Source: Gemmobacter fulvus (lineage in GTDB: Bacteria > Pseudomonadota > Alphaproteobacteria > Rhodobacterales > Rhodobacteraceae). From it: 64,000 nucleotides of DNA. The notes under the pieces were generated by a model. That model did not search any database. It was not told the DNA's origin and saw nothing but the letters and a program-made list of their open reading frames with translations. Each line of letters starts with the position of its first letter. Position 1 is the first letter of the stretch. The DNA lies in contig NZ_CP076361.1 of the NCBI RefSeq assembly GCF_018798885.1, positions 1,364,001 through 1,428,000 on the forward strand. Direction: 5' to 3'. Positions 36,148 to 44,105 of the stretch are shown here, one piece after another. The position numbers were made by a program, and so were the translations under genes.

Positions 36148-37188
36148 ATGATGATGCCCAACCTTCCCGCCTCTCCGCCCTGGACCAATGCCGCGCAGGC
36201 AGATCGACGTGATCTGCGCGGCATGTTCGGCACGTTCCTGACCGGTGTGACCGTGGTTGCCACCCGCGATGATCAGGGCACGACCCGCGCCTTCACCGCA
36301 AATTCCTTCACTTCGGTGTCGCTGGATCCGGCGCTTGTGCTGATCTGTCTGGCCAAGGGCGCAGGCAGTCTGGAGGCGTTCTGCACGGCGGCGCAGTTCA
36401 GCATCAACATCCTGACCGACGATCAGCGCGATCTGTCGTCGGCCTGCGCAACGGCGGGTCCGGCAAAGGCGGCGGCGCTGGCACAACTGGTGCCGGACCC
36501 GGTGCCGCATGTCGCCGATGCGCTGGCCACGATGATCTGCACCACCGAACAGCTGGTGGACGCGGGCGACCATGTGATCCTGCTGGGCGCGGTGCAAAAG
36601 TATCGCTGCGGGTCTGGCCGGCCGCTGGGCTATTTCCGGGGGCGCTATGTCGGCTTCGGGCTGGCCCTTGAGCATCTGGAGGATATGGGCGCGCCGCTTG
36701 TGGTGGGCGGACTGGTGGACTGGCAAGGCAAGGTGCTGCTGTGCCGCCGCCCCGGCAGCCCGCATTGGGCGCTGCCACAGACCGCGCTGCCGCCACGCAG
36801 CGGCCATGCCGAGGCGTTGCGCCTGCTGTTTGCCCGGCTGGGCATCGCGGCAGCCCCGGCCTTTCTCTATTCGGTCTATCAAGAGCCGGGGGCCGCCACC
36901 ACAACGATGATCTTCACGGCACCGCTGGCCCACCCCCTGCCCACCGGCGCAACTGCCGAGGGGGTGGAGCTTGGCTTCTTTGATGCCGATAGCCTGCCCT
37001 GGCCGCAGATCGCGGGCGACATGGCGCGCGGCCTGTTGCGGCGCTTTTTTCAGGAACGGCAGGTCGGTCGCCTTGGCCTTTACTGCGACAGCGCCGAGGG
37101 CGGCAGCGTGATCGCCGTCACCTGGCCGCCGCAGCCGTGGGAACGCTGGTCCGACAGCCTTCCGGCCCCCCAACCCCAATCCGTATAA
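36148..37188 (+). CDS. Flavin reductase fused to a degenerate NUDIX domain
   Basis: The 346-residue protein has an N-terminal flavin reductase domain of the HpaC/RutF type (about 20-175: RGMFGTFLTGVTVVATR, ANSFTSVSLDPALVLICLA, FSINILTDDQ). Such reductases supply FMNH2 to a partner monooxygenase. Residues about 185-320 resemble a NUDIX fold (GGLVDWQGKVLLCRRPG, WALPQTALPPRSGHAEALRLLF). However, the REUxEE catalytic core of the NUDIX box is missing, so hydrolysis is unlikely and a nucleotide-sensing role is possible. It precedes the luciferase-like gene by 15 nt. Three adjacent ATG codons leave the start uncertain by 6 nt. Confidence 0.82.
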   Translation: MMMPNLPASPPWTNAAQADRRDLRGMFGTFLTGVTVVATRDDQGTTRAFTANSFTSVSLDPALVLICLAKGAGSLEAFCTAAQFSINILTDDQRDLSSACATAGPAKAAALAQLVPDPVPHVADALATMICTTEQLVDAGDHVILLGAVQKYRCGSGRPLGYFRGRYVGFGLALEHLEDMGAPLVVGGLVDWQGKVLLCRRPGSPHWALPQTALPPRSGHAEALRLLFARLGIAAAPAFLYSVYQEPGAATTTMIFTAPLAHPLPTGATAEGVELGFFDADSLPWPQIAGDMARGLLRRFFQERQVGRLGLYCDSAEGGSVIAVTWPPQPWERWSDSLPAPQPQSV

Positions 37189-37203
37189 CCCCCGGAGCCT
37201 CCA

Positions 37204-38235
37204 ATGGATTTCAACCATTTTCTGTCCAGCTATCTGCCCAATCCCGTGACGGGGGGCATCCGGCTTTATGCCGATATGATCGAACAGGCCCAACATGCCG
37301 AGGCACTGGGGTATCGCGGCATCACCATTCCCGAACATCACCTGATCAATATCCTGCTGGTGCCCTCGCCCTTGCAGCTTGCCGCGCATCTGGCGGCAAA
37401 AACCAAGACAATCGAGCTGGTGACGTCCATCGCCGTGCTGCCGATCCGCGACATGCGGGTGTTTGCGGGTGAGGTGGTTCAGGCCAGCATCCTGACCGAA
37501 GGGCGGTTGGTGCTGGGCGTCGGGCGCGGGGCCTTTGGCTATGAGGTAGAACGCCTTGGCGTGCCGCGCGGCGAGCTGAAACCACGGTTCGAGGAATCGC
37601 TGGCCGTGCTGGAGGCGCTGCTGTCGCGCGAAGACGTGGCCTGGGATGGCACCTATTACAAGTTCGACCCGCTGACCGTGATGCCCCGGCCGGAATATCC
37701 GATCCCGCTGTCTCTGGCGGTCATGGCACCCGAGGGCATCGAGGCGGTGGCGCGGCAGGGCTATCATGTGCAGACCACGCCGCTGGGGGCCGATCACGCC
37801 ACGCTGCTGGCGCAGGTGAACGCCTTCACGCGCGGCAAGGCCGCAGGCAAGGCGGGGGCCAGCAACCGGCTGGCCCTGCAACGCGGCATCTTTCTGGCGC
37901 GCAATGCCGCCGATGCCCATGACAAGCTGACCCTCGCGCAGGATTACTACAGCCGTTTCGACAATGTCTGGTCCGGCCCCGGTCTGGTGGACAAGGGCAG
38001 CATCCGCCCGCTGCCGCGCAGCCAGAGCAAGGAAGAGCTGGGCTGCAACCTTCTGATCTGCACCCGCGACGAAATGATCGACCGGCTGTCCGCCTATGCC
38101 GAAGCGGGCATTGACGAGGTGATCTCCACCTCGAACTACGGCCAGTCGCAGGCAGAAACGCTCGACATGATGGCGCGCTTTGCCAGCGAGGTCATGCCTC
38201 ACCTGAAGGGTCTGCGGCAGCGCGCCGTGGCCTGA
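37204..38235 (+). CDS. Luciferase-like (LLM) flavin-dependent monooxygenase
   Basis: The 343-residue TIM-barrel protein belongs to the bacterial luciferase-like monooxygenases. It shows GYRGITIPEHH near residue 40, LVTSIAVLPIRDMRVFAGEV, and GRLVLGVGRGAFGYEVERLG, all typical of the family. These enzymes use reduced FMN from a separate reductase to insert oxygen, for example in Baeyer-Villiger or C-S/C-N cleavage reactions. The flavin reductase directly upstream makes a two-component system very likely. The substrate is not known. Confidence 0.9.
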   Translation: MDFNHFLSSYLPNPVTGGIRLYADMIEQAQHAEALGYRGITIPEHHLINILLVPSPLQLAAHLAAKTKTIELVTSIAVLPIRDMRVFAGEVVQASILTEGRLVLGVGRGAFGYEVERLGVPRGELKPRFEESLAVLEALLSREDVAWDGTYYKFDPLTVMPRPEYPIPLSLAVMAPEGIEAVARQGYHVQTTPLGADHATLLAQVNAFTRGKAAGKAGASNRLALQRGIFLARNAADAHDKLTLAQDYYSRFDNVWSGPGLVDKGSIRPLPRSQSKEELGCNLLICTRDEMIDRLSAYAEAGIDEVISTSNYGQSQAETLDMMARFASEVMPHLKGLRQRAVA

Positions 38236-38271
38236 CCCCACCTCAAATCCATCTCAAGGAAAGGAAATCCC

Positions 38272-38469
38272 ATGCCGATGATCCGTGTCGAAATGTTCGA
38301 AGGCCGCACGCCCGAACAGAAATCCGCCTTTGCCCGCGCCATGACCGAGGCCTTTGTCACCACCTGTGGCGGCACCGCGCAATCCGTGCATGTGGTCTTT
38401 GCCGATGTCGCCAAAGGCGACTGGGCGGTGGCGGGCCGCCTGTGCAGCGAACCTGCCGAGGCGAAGTGA
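38272..38469 (+). CDS. 4-oxalocrotonate tautomerase-family protein
   Basis: The 65-residue protein aligns along its length with 4-OT. Pro2 would become the catalytic N-terminal proline after methionine removal, and EGRTPEQK keeps the Arg11 region. However, the position of Arg39 is His (SVHVVF), and the hydrophobic active-site residue is Trp in KGDWAVAG. The substrate may therefore differ from 2-hydroxymuconate. It lies between the monooxygenase and hydrolase genes, suggesting it isomerises an intermediate. Confidence 0.87.
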   Translation: MPMIRVEMFEGRTPEQKSAFARAMTEAFVTTCGGTAQSVHVVFADVAKGDWAVAGRLCSEPAEAK

Positions 38470-38470
38470 C

Positions 38471-39241
38471 ATGGCGATCGACTGTGCCTACACGATCGAG
38501 GGGCAAGGCCCGGCGCTGTTTCTGATCCACGGCATCGGCGCGCGCAAGACCGGCTTTGCCAAGGTGGTCGCAGCCCTGAAAGATCGCTTTACCTGCATCA
38601 GCTATGACCTGCGCGGCCATGGCGACAGCCCGCTGCCCGAAGGCCGCTTCGGGCTGGAAGACCTGGTGGATGATCTGGAGGCTCTGCGTGACCGGCTGGG
38701 CATCGCCCAGGCGCATTTTGCCGGGCACTCGCTTGGCGGCATGATCGGCCCGGCCTATGCCCACCGCTATCCCGACCGGGTGCTGTCTCTGGGCCTTTTG
38801 TCCACGGCGGCCTTCCGCACCGAGGATGACAGCGCCAAGGTCAAGGCCGTGGTGGCGCAGATGCGCGACAAGGGCATCGGGCAGGTTCTGGATACGCTGA
38901 CCGCGCGCTGGTTCACCGATGCCTTTGCCGCAGCCCACCCCGAGGTGATCGCCTGGCGCAAACAGCAGGTGCTGGACACCCCGGCCGAGGTGTTCCTGAC
39001 TGTGTTCGACATCTATGCCGAAACGGAAATGGCCCCGTGGCTGCACGAGGTTGCGGCTCCGGCACTGGTTCTGACCGGCGAGCTGGATGGCGGCTGCAAT
39101 CCGCGTCTGAACCAGCAGATTGCGGCGGCCCTGCCGAAGGCCGATCTGGTGATTCTGGAGGGCCTGAAACACGCGATCCTGATCGAGGCATCCGAGCGGG
39201 TGGTGCCGCCCCTGCGCCAGTTCCTGCTGCGCCAGAGCTGA
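38471..39241 (+). CDS. Alpha/beta hydrolase
   Basis: The 256-residue protein has the alpha/beta-hydrolase core: oxyanion-hole HGIG (about 18-21), the nucleophile elbow GHSLGG, an acidic residue in LTGELDGG, and the catalytic His in LKHAILIEA. It resembles the 3-oxoadipate enol-lactonase/esterase branch. Following an LLM oxygenase and a tautomerase, it would logically hydrolyse a lactone or ester product. It starts 1 nt after the tautomerase stop and ends the operon. Confidence 0.88.
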   Translation: MAIDCAYTIEGQGPALFLIHGIGARKTGFAKVVAALKDRFTCISYDLRGHGDSPLPEGRFGLEDLVDDLEALRDRLGIAQAHFAGHSLGGMIGPAYAHRYPDRVLSLGLLSTAAFRTEDDSAKVKAVVAQMRDKGIGQVLDTLTARWFTDAFAAAHPEVIAWRKQQVLDTPAEVFLTVFDIYAETEMAPWLHEVAAPALVLTGELDGGCNPRLNQQIAAALPKADLVILEGLKHAILIEASERVVPPLRQFLLRQS

Positions 39242-39248
39242 CCCTTCC

Positions 39249-39286
39249 GGCAAAGGCGGTTGTCCGATCCGGCCCCCGCCTTTGCC
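39249..39286 (+). terminator. Stem-loop after the catabolic operon
   Basis: GGCAAAGGCGG (39249-39259) and CCGCCTTTGCC (39276-39286) form a perfect 11-bp stem around a 16-nt loop, beginning 8 bp after the hydrolase stop. There is no long T-run afterwards, so it may terminate or only stabilise the transcript end. Confidence 0.55.
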
Positions 39287-39428
39287 CACCCCACACCGGC
39301 GCGCGGTGTTTCCCTGCCTTCAACGATCCCACACAATACCCCGGACTTGTCGCGCCCTCGCCCCTATCTCGCCCGATTTCGGGGTCAATACATCCTCAGC
39401 AACCCGCATAAGTCGCATGGGGAATACA

Positions 39429-40334
39429 ATGGATCGATTGACCGAAATGGAAGCCTTCGCCACCGTGGTGGATCAAGGCGGCTTTACGGACGCTGCCAAG
39501 AAGATGGGTATTTCCAAATCGGCAGTGTCAAAACACGTCTCGGCACTGGAGGCCCGGCTTGGGGCGCGTCTGCTGAACCGCACCACACGCCGGGTCAGCC
39601 CGACGGAAATCGGCCTTGCCTATTACGACCGCGCCCGCCGCGTGCTGAATGACGCAGGCGAAGCCGATGCCTTGGTCACCTCGATGCAATCCGCGCCTTC
39701 GGGTCTGCTGCGCATCAGCGTCGCCACCGATTTCGGCGTCAATCTTCTGTCGCCCATTCTGGGGGACTTCCTGCTGGAATATCCCGACATCACCGTCAAC
39801 ATGGTGCTGAACAACCGCTATGTGGAGCTGATTTCCGAAGGGTTCGACATGGCGATCCGTGTGGGCGATCTGGAGGACAGCAGTCTGCGCGCCCGCAAGC
39901 TGACCGAAACCACCAAACGCATGATCGGCGCGCCCGGCTATTTCCAGAAATTCGGTCGTCCGATGAAGATCGACGATCTGAACGACCACAAGCTGCTGCA
40001 TTATTCGAATCAGGCCAATGGCAACGTCTGGAAAGTGACCGCTCCGTCTGGCGAAAAACGTCAGGTGCGCTCGGTCGGCTGGCTGACGGTGAATGACGGG
40101 CAATCGCTTCTGAATGCCGCCATTTCGGGGCTTGGCATCGCCTATCTGCCCTCGTTCCTCTATGCCGATGCGATGAAACAGGGCCAGGTGGAAGAGGCGA
40201 TCTCGGGCCTGCCGGTGGAAACGCTGGGCATCTATGCGGTCTATCCGCCGGGGCGGTTTACCCAGCCCAAGGTGCGCGCCTTCATCGACTTTCTGGCCCG
40301 GCGTTATATGGACAAGGGGCCCGACAACTGGTGA
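39429..40334 (+). CDS. LysR-family transcriptional regulator
   Basis: The 301-residue protein starts at ATG 39429 (MDRLTEMEAF) with the winged helix-turn-helix in FTDAAKKMGISKSAVSKHVSALEARLGARLL. The effector domain includes the DMAIRVGDLEDSSLRARKL segment, typical of the DhcR/PP-type LysR subgroup that controls catabolic genes. Its target is unknown; it follows the catabolic operon on the same strand but after a stem-loop and 187 bp gap, and it converges on the OmpA-like gene. Confidence 0.9.
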   Translation: MDRLTEMEAFATVVDQGGFTDAAKKMGISKSAVSKHVSALEARLGARLLNRTTRRVSPTEIGLAYYDRARRVLNDAGEADALVTSMQSAPSGLLRISVATDFGVNLLSPILGDFLLEYPDITVNMVLNNRYVELISEGFDMAIRVGDLEDSSLRARKLTETTKRMIGAPGYFQKFGRPMKIDDLNDHKLLHYSNQANGNVWKVTAPSGEKRQVRSVGWLTVNDGQSLLNAAISGLGIAYLPSFLYADAMKQGQVEEAISGLPVETLGIYAVYPPGRFTQPKVRAFIDFLARRYMDKGPDNW

Positions 40335-40358
40335 CCCAACAGGTTTAAGGTGCGGCGA

Positions 40359-41321
40359 CTACTGGGTCGAGGTCAGCATGACCTCGACCCTTCTGTTTTG
40401 CGTCTGCCCTTCGGGGGTCAGGTTGCTGGCGCGCGGGGCGAGGTAGCCCACGCCCTTGGCCTCGATCCGGTCCCCGGCGACACCCAGCGCAATCAGAGCC
40501 TTGCGCACGGATGACGCCCGCGCCTCGGACAGGGCGATATTGCCCGGCAGACCGCCCGAAGCATCGGTATGGCCCACCAGCGCGATCCGCCGTGCCGGAT
40601 GATCCGACAGATAGCCCGCCAGCGCCACGAGAGAGGCATAATCGCCCGCCGCCAGTTCCCCTGCCCCAGAGGCAAACACCAGATCCTCCAGCACCAGACT
40701 GCCCGCGCGTTCCAGCCGGACGGCAAAATCGCCCTGCGCAGGCGTCGGGTACAAGGCCGGGCCACCCGGCACGGGATCCGCAGGCTGTGGCGGCACCACC
40801 GCGCCCCCGGAGGGTTCCGGCGACACGCGCGTCATCTGCACAAAGCCCGACACCTGCGACCGGCTGACCATCAGGCTCAGCACTTCCGCACCCTTGCCTG
40901 CCGCCAGATAGCGGAAATCCCCCAGATCGACATGCATGTCGGGTTCGGTCATCAGCGGCAGGGAATAGCGGAAATCATAGCCGCCGCAGGCCGCCGTTTC
41001 GCAATCATAGATCACCTGCCAGCCTTCGGCCTGCAATTGCCGCCGTAGCGGTGCCATCAGATCCAGCGTGGACAGCGGCGCCGCGATGCGCCAAGCGGTC
41101 TGTTCCACCGTTCCTTCGACCAGCCGCGACGGCACGCCCTCCGGGCCCCAAGGGCCAATCGGCAACCGGTAGCTCGCCATCGGTTCCAGACTGCTGGCCG
41201 TGGCATTGGCGGGTGCCGGGAACATCAGCTCAGGCGTTTGCGCCCTGCCCGGCAGGGGGAGGCCCAGTGGCAGGCAGATCAGGCAGAGGCGAAGCAGAAC
41301 AGATGGCAGGGCGGGCCTCAT
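40359..41321 (-). CDS. OmpA-family protein with signal peptide
   Basis: The 320-residue protein has a signal peptide (cleavage after GRAQ, about residue 28), an unassigned domain of about 150 residues with two cysteines in CETAACGG, and a proline-rich linker. The C-terminal peptidoglycan-binding OmpA domain (about 205-318) carries VGHTDASGGLPGNIALSEARA and TPEGQTQNRRVEV. It probably tethers the envelope to peptidoglycan from the periplasm or outer membrane. No porin barrel is seen. Confidence 0.88.
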   Translation of the reverse strand: MRPALPSVLLRLCLICLPLGLPLPGRAQTPELMFPAPANATASSLEPMASYRLPIGPWGPEGVPSRLVEGTVEQTAWRIAAPLSTLDLMAPLRRQLQAEGWQVIYDCETAACGGYDFRYSLPLMTEPDMHVDLGDFRYLAAGKGAEVLSLMVSRSQVSGFVQMTRVSPEPSGGAVVPPQPADPVPGGPALYPTPAQGDFAVRLERAGSLVLEDLVFASGAGELAAGDYASLVALAGYLSDHPARRIALVGHTDASGGLPGNIALSEARASSVRKALIALGVAGDRIEAKGVGYLAPRASNLTPEGQTQNRRVEVMLTSTQ

Positions 41322-41331
41322 GGACAGCAGA

Positions 41332-42039
41332 TCATTGCAGACGGTAGTGATACTGCCCCACTGCTACCATCCCCTGCGCCTCATACAAGGCGCGCGCGGC
41401 GGCGTTGGCCTCAGTGACCACCAGCGCAAAGGTCTCTGCCCCCTGATCCTGCGCCCAAGACGCCGCAGCCCGCAACATATTGTGGGCAGAACCCCGCCGA
41501 CGCATCGCGGGTGTCACCTCCAGCGCATGCAACATCGCGCTTTTGCCATGGCAGGCCACAAAGGCCGCGCCTGCCGGGCGATCCTCGGTGCGGCCAAGAA
41601 TGGCGCATTTCGGCCCGGTCACCCGATCCATCACCGCAAGCCGCGCAGTCCCGATGCCGCCCTCGGCCCAGAGATCACAGGCGATGGCCAAAGGCGGCCA
41701 GTGGCGAAAGGCGGCCATGCTGCTGACCGGCTGTGCCAGTTGCGCGACCGGGGCCGCATAGGCCACCACCGGATCGTTGATGCGATAGCCGCGCGCCGCA
41801 AGGGCAGCATCCAGATCGGCCTCGCCCGCGCGGATCAGAAACAGGCGCTTCTGGCCCAGCCTGTCCATCTCGGCCTCGGCCTGCGCCAGATCGGCCTCGC
41901 GCCAGGCCCCCTGCGCCGTGGTGGCCGACACGCGCTGCCCGCCGCCCTGCCCGTCGCGGACCCGCCATGGCCCCACCTCGATACAGCGCACGGCGGGCCA
42001 TGTGGCCTCCATCAAGGCGGCAAGCGATTCGGGCGTCAT
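41332..42039 (-). CDS. GNAT-family acetyltransferase
   Basis: The 235-residue protein begins at ATG 42039, overlapping the stop of the upstream gene by 4 nt. The acetyl-CoA-binding GNAT core is in the C-terminal half: HALEVTPAMRRRGSAHNML, FALVVTEANAAARALYEAQGM. The N-terminal half (about 110 residues) may be a second, degenerate GNAT lobe. The substrate is unknown. Confidence 0.85.
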   Translation of the reverse strand: MTPESLAALMEATWPAVRCIEVGPWRVRDGQGGGQRVSATTAQGAWREADLAQAEAEMDRLGQKRLFLIRAGEADLDAALAARGYRINDPVVAYAAPVAQLAQPVSSMAAFRHWPPLAIACDLWAEGGIGTARLAVMDRVTGPKCAILGRTEDRPAGAAFVACHGKSAMLHALEVTPAMRRRGSAHNMLRAAASWAQDQGAETFALVVTEANAAARALYEAQGMVAVGQYHYRLQ

Positions 42040-42755
42040 GCGAACAGCCCGCAAAGCTTGGTCATCGCGGCATCCAGCCGCGCCGGATCGCTGCCGCGGA
42101 TCACAAGATTGGTGCCGAATGCACCGTTCTGGGTGAACGGATAAGACCCCATCGACAGATCGGGAAATTCGGCGGCCAGCGCCCCGAAGGGGCCTGCAAT
42201 CTCACCCTCGCCCCGGTTCACCCGCAGCGACTGGCTCAGCAAGGGCGCACCGCCGGTCAGCGTGGGCAGCACACTGGCCACCATCGCGGCAAAGATGTTC
42301 GGAACCCCCGCCATCACATGCACATTGCCGATGGTGAAGCCCGGCGCGATGCTGACCGGGTTGTCGATCAGCGCCGCGCCATCCGGGATGCGGGCCATGC
42401 GGCGGCGGGCCTCGTTGAACTCCAGCCCCGAGCGGTCGTAATGCGCCTGAAGCAGCGCCAGCGCATCGGCGCGCTGGCTGATCCCGACACCAAAGGCGGC
42501 CGCAATCGCCTCGGCCGTGATGTCATCATGGGTCGGGCCGATGCCGCCGCTGGTGAACACCGTATCCCACCGGACGCGCAGGGCATTGACCGCCTCGATG
42601 ATCGCCTCGGCCTCGTCGGCCACCACCCGCACCTCCATCAGGCGGATGCCGATCTGGGTCAGTTGTCCGGCAAGGTAATGCGTATTGCCGTCGCGCGTGC
42701 GCCCGGACAGGATTTCGTCGCCAATGACCAGCATGGCGGCGGTGGGATTCGTCAT
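42036..42755 (-). CDS. MoCF/CinA N-terminal-like molybdopterin-binding protein
   Basis: The 239-residue protein has the MoaB/Mog fold found in the N-terminal part of CinA: AMLVIGDEILSGRTRDGNTHYLA at the N-terminus and VFTSGGIGPTHDDITAEA. It lacks the C-terminal nicotinamide-nucleotide amidase domain of full CinA. In the family such proteins are pyrophosphatases on ADP-ribose-like substrates or bind molybdopterin; which applies here cannot be decided. It is co-transcribed with the GNAT gene. Confidence 0.88.
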   Translation of the reverse strand: MTNPTAAMLVIGDEILSGRTRDGNTHYLAGQLTQIGIRLMEVRVVADEAEAIIEAVNALRVRWDTVFTSGGIGPTHDDITAEAIAAAFGVGISQRADALALLQAHYDRSGLEFNEARRRMARIPDGAALIDNPVSIAPGFTIGNVHVMAGVPNIFAAMVASVLPTLTGGAPLLSQSLRVNRGEGEIAGPFGALAAEFPDLSMGSYPFTQNGAFGTNLVIRGSDPARLDAAMTKLCGLFA

Positions 42756-42879
42756 CGCGGCTCTCCTTCCAGCTTGGGCTTAGGTATAGGGCCTGCCCCT
42801 GCTGTTTCAAACCCCTGCCTCTGGCCATTTCCGCCCCGAGCCGTTATCAAAGCGCCGTTCGATCAGGAAAGGATGCCCC

Positions 42880-43689
42880 GTGAACGATCTGCGCGGTCGC
42901 ATGACCAAGGATGGCATCCGCATCTATGAAGATGCGGATTTCGCAGGCATGCGCACTGCAGGGCGTGTGGCGGCAGGGATTCTGGATGCGGTGATCCCGC
43001 TGGTGGTGCCGGGCACCACCACGGCGGCGATTGATGATTTCATCACCGAAGAGATCAAGCGCCTTGGGGTGACCTCTGCCACCATCGGCTACAAGGGCTA
43101 TCAGCACGCGTCGTGCATCAGCGTGAACCATGTGGTCTGCCACGGGATTCCCGGGGCCAAGGTGCTGGCGGATGGCGATATTCTGAACATCGACGTGACG
43201 GTGATCGTCGATGGCTGGTTTGGCGACACCTCGCGCATGTATGTAGCAGGCACCCTGCCCCGCAAGGCCGAGCGTCTGATCGAGATCACCCATGAAAGCC
43301 TGATGCGCGGCATTGCGGCGGTGAAACCCGGCAATACCTTCGGCGACATCGGCTTTGCCATCCAGAGCTTTGTCGAAGCCAACCGCATGTCGGTGGTGCG
43401 TGATTTCTGCGGCCATGGCCTTGGCCGCGTGTTCCATTCGCCGCCGAACGTGCTGCATTATGGCCGGGCGGGTAGCGGGGCCGTGCTGGAAGAAGGCATG
43501 TTCTTCACCATCGAACCCATGGTCAATCTGGGTCGCCCGGAAACCAAGGTTCTGGCCGATGACTGGACCGCCGTCACCCGCGACAAATCACTGAGCGCGC
43601 AATACGAACATTCGGTGGGTGTGACGGCGACGGGCTGCGAGATCTTCACGCTGTCGCCCGCCGACAAATTCTTCCGCACCTGGGAATAA
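42880..43689 (+). CDS. map: Type I methionine aminopeptidase
   Basis: Map removes initiator methionine from nascent proteins. The 269-residue protein starts at GTG 42880, 8 nt after an AGGAAAGG ribosome site. Metal-ligand residues are in DILNIDVTVIVDGWFGDTSRM (two Asp), GHGLGRVFHSPP (His), FFTIEPMV (Glu) and SAQYEHSVGV (Glu). It is a single-gene unit closed by a stem-loop. Confidence 0.95.
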   Translation: MNDLRGRMTKDGIRIYEDADFAGMRTAGRVAAGILDAVIPLVVPGTTTAAIDDFITEEIKRLGVTSATIGYKGYQHASCISVNHVVCHGIPGAKVLADGDILNIDVTVIVDGWFGDTSRMYVAGTLPRKAERLIEITHESLMRGIAAVKPGNTFGDIGFAIQSFVEANRMSVVRDFCGHGLGRVFHSPPNVLHYGRAGSGAVLEEGMFFTIEPMVNLGRPETKVLADDWTAVTRDKSLSAQYEHSVGVTATGCEIFTLSPADKFFRTWE

Positions 43690-43697
43690 GCGGCGCA

Positions 43698-43717
43698 GGC
43701 CGGGGCCAGCCCCGGCC
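43698..43717. terminator. GC-rich stem-loop after map
   Basis: GGCCGGGGC and GCCCCGGCC are perfectly complementary around CA, with CCCGTTTA following on the plus strand. It lies between the converging map and 43722 genes and probably terminates map. Confidence 0.6.
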
Positions 43718-43721
43718 CCGT

Positions 43722-44096
43722 TTATCCCATCGTTTCCAGGCAATGCCGCCGGAAGGCGCGCTTCAGCATGTCCAGTTCGGCGCGTAGCAGATCCACTTCG
43801 GCGCGCAGGTCATCCTCCATCGCGACGCCGGTCACGATGGTGAAATGCGTCAGGGTTTCGCCGGTGCTGCTGTCGCGGAACAGGAAGGTCTGCACGCCTT
43901 CGTTCAGCACCGAGGCCGGGATCGGCAGGCGCACGGCAAAGGTGCCGCTGGCCCCCGGCATCTCAGTCACCACTAGGCCGGGCAGTTTCTGTTCCAGATG
44001 CAGCACATCCAGCGTTGGTTTCGCGCCGCCGGTGGACAGAATGCCCTCCCAGACACCGGCCCGCACCCGCGTTTTCGTCAGCTTCACATCCGCCAT
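43722..44096 (-). CDS. Conserved protein of unknown function with coiled-coil tail
   Basis: This 124-residue protein has a compact beta-rich N-terminal region (about 1-85, with TRVRAGVWEGIL and HFTIVTG) and a helical tail rich in Leu, Glu and Arg (DDLRAEVDLLRAELDMLKRA) likely to form a coiled coil. I do not recognise a named function. It sits 9 nt downstream of the next gene on the same strand, so the two are co-expressed. The coding potential is good. Confidence 0.75.
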   Translation of the reverse strand: MADVKLTKTRVRAGVWEGILSTGGAKPTLDVLHLEQKLPGLVVTEMPGASGTFAVRLPIPASVLNEGVQTFLFRDSSTGETLTHFTIVTGVAMEDDLRAEVDLLRAELDMLKRAFRRHCLETMG

Positions 44097-44105
44097 GCCG
44101 CCCCC

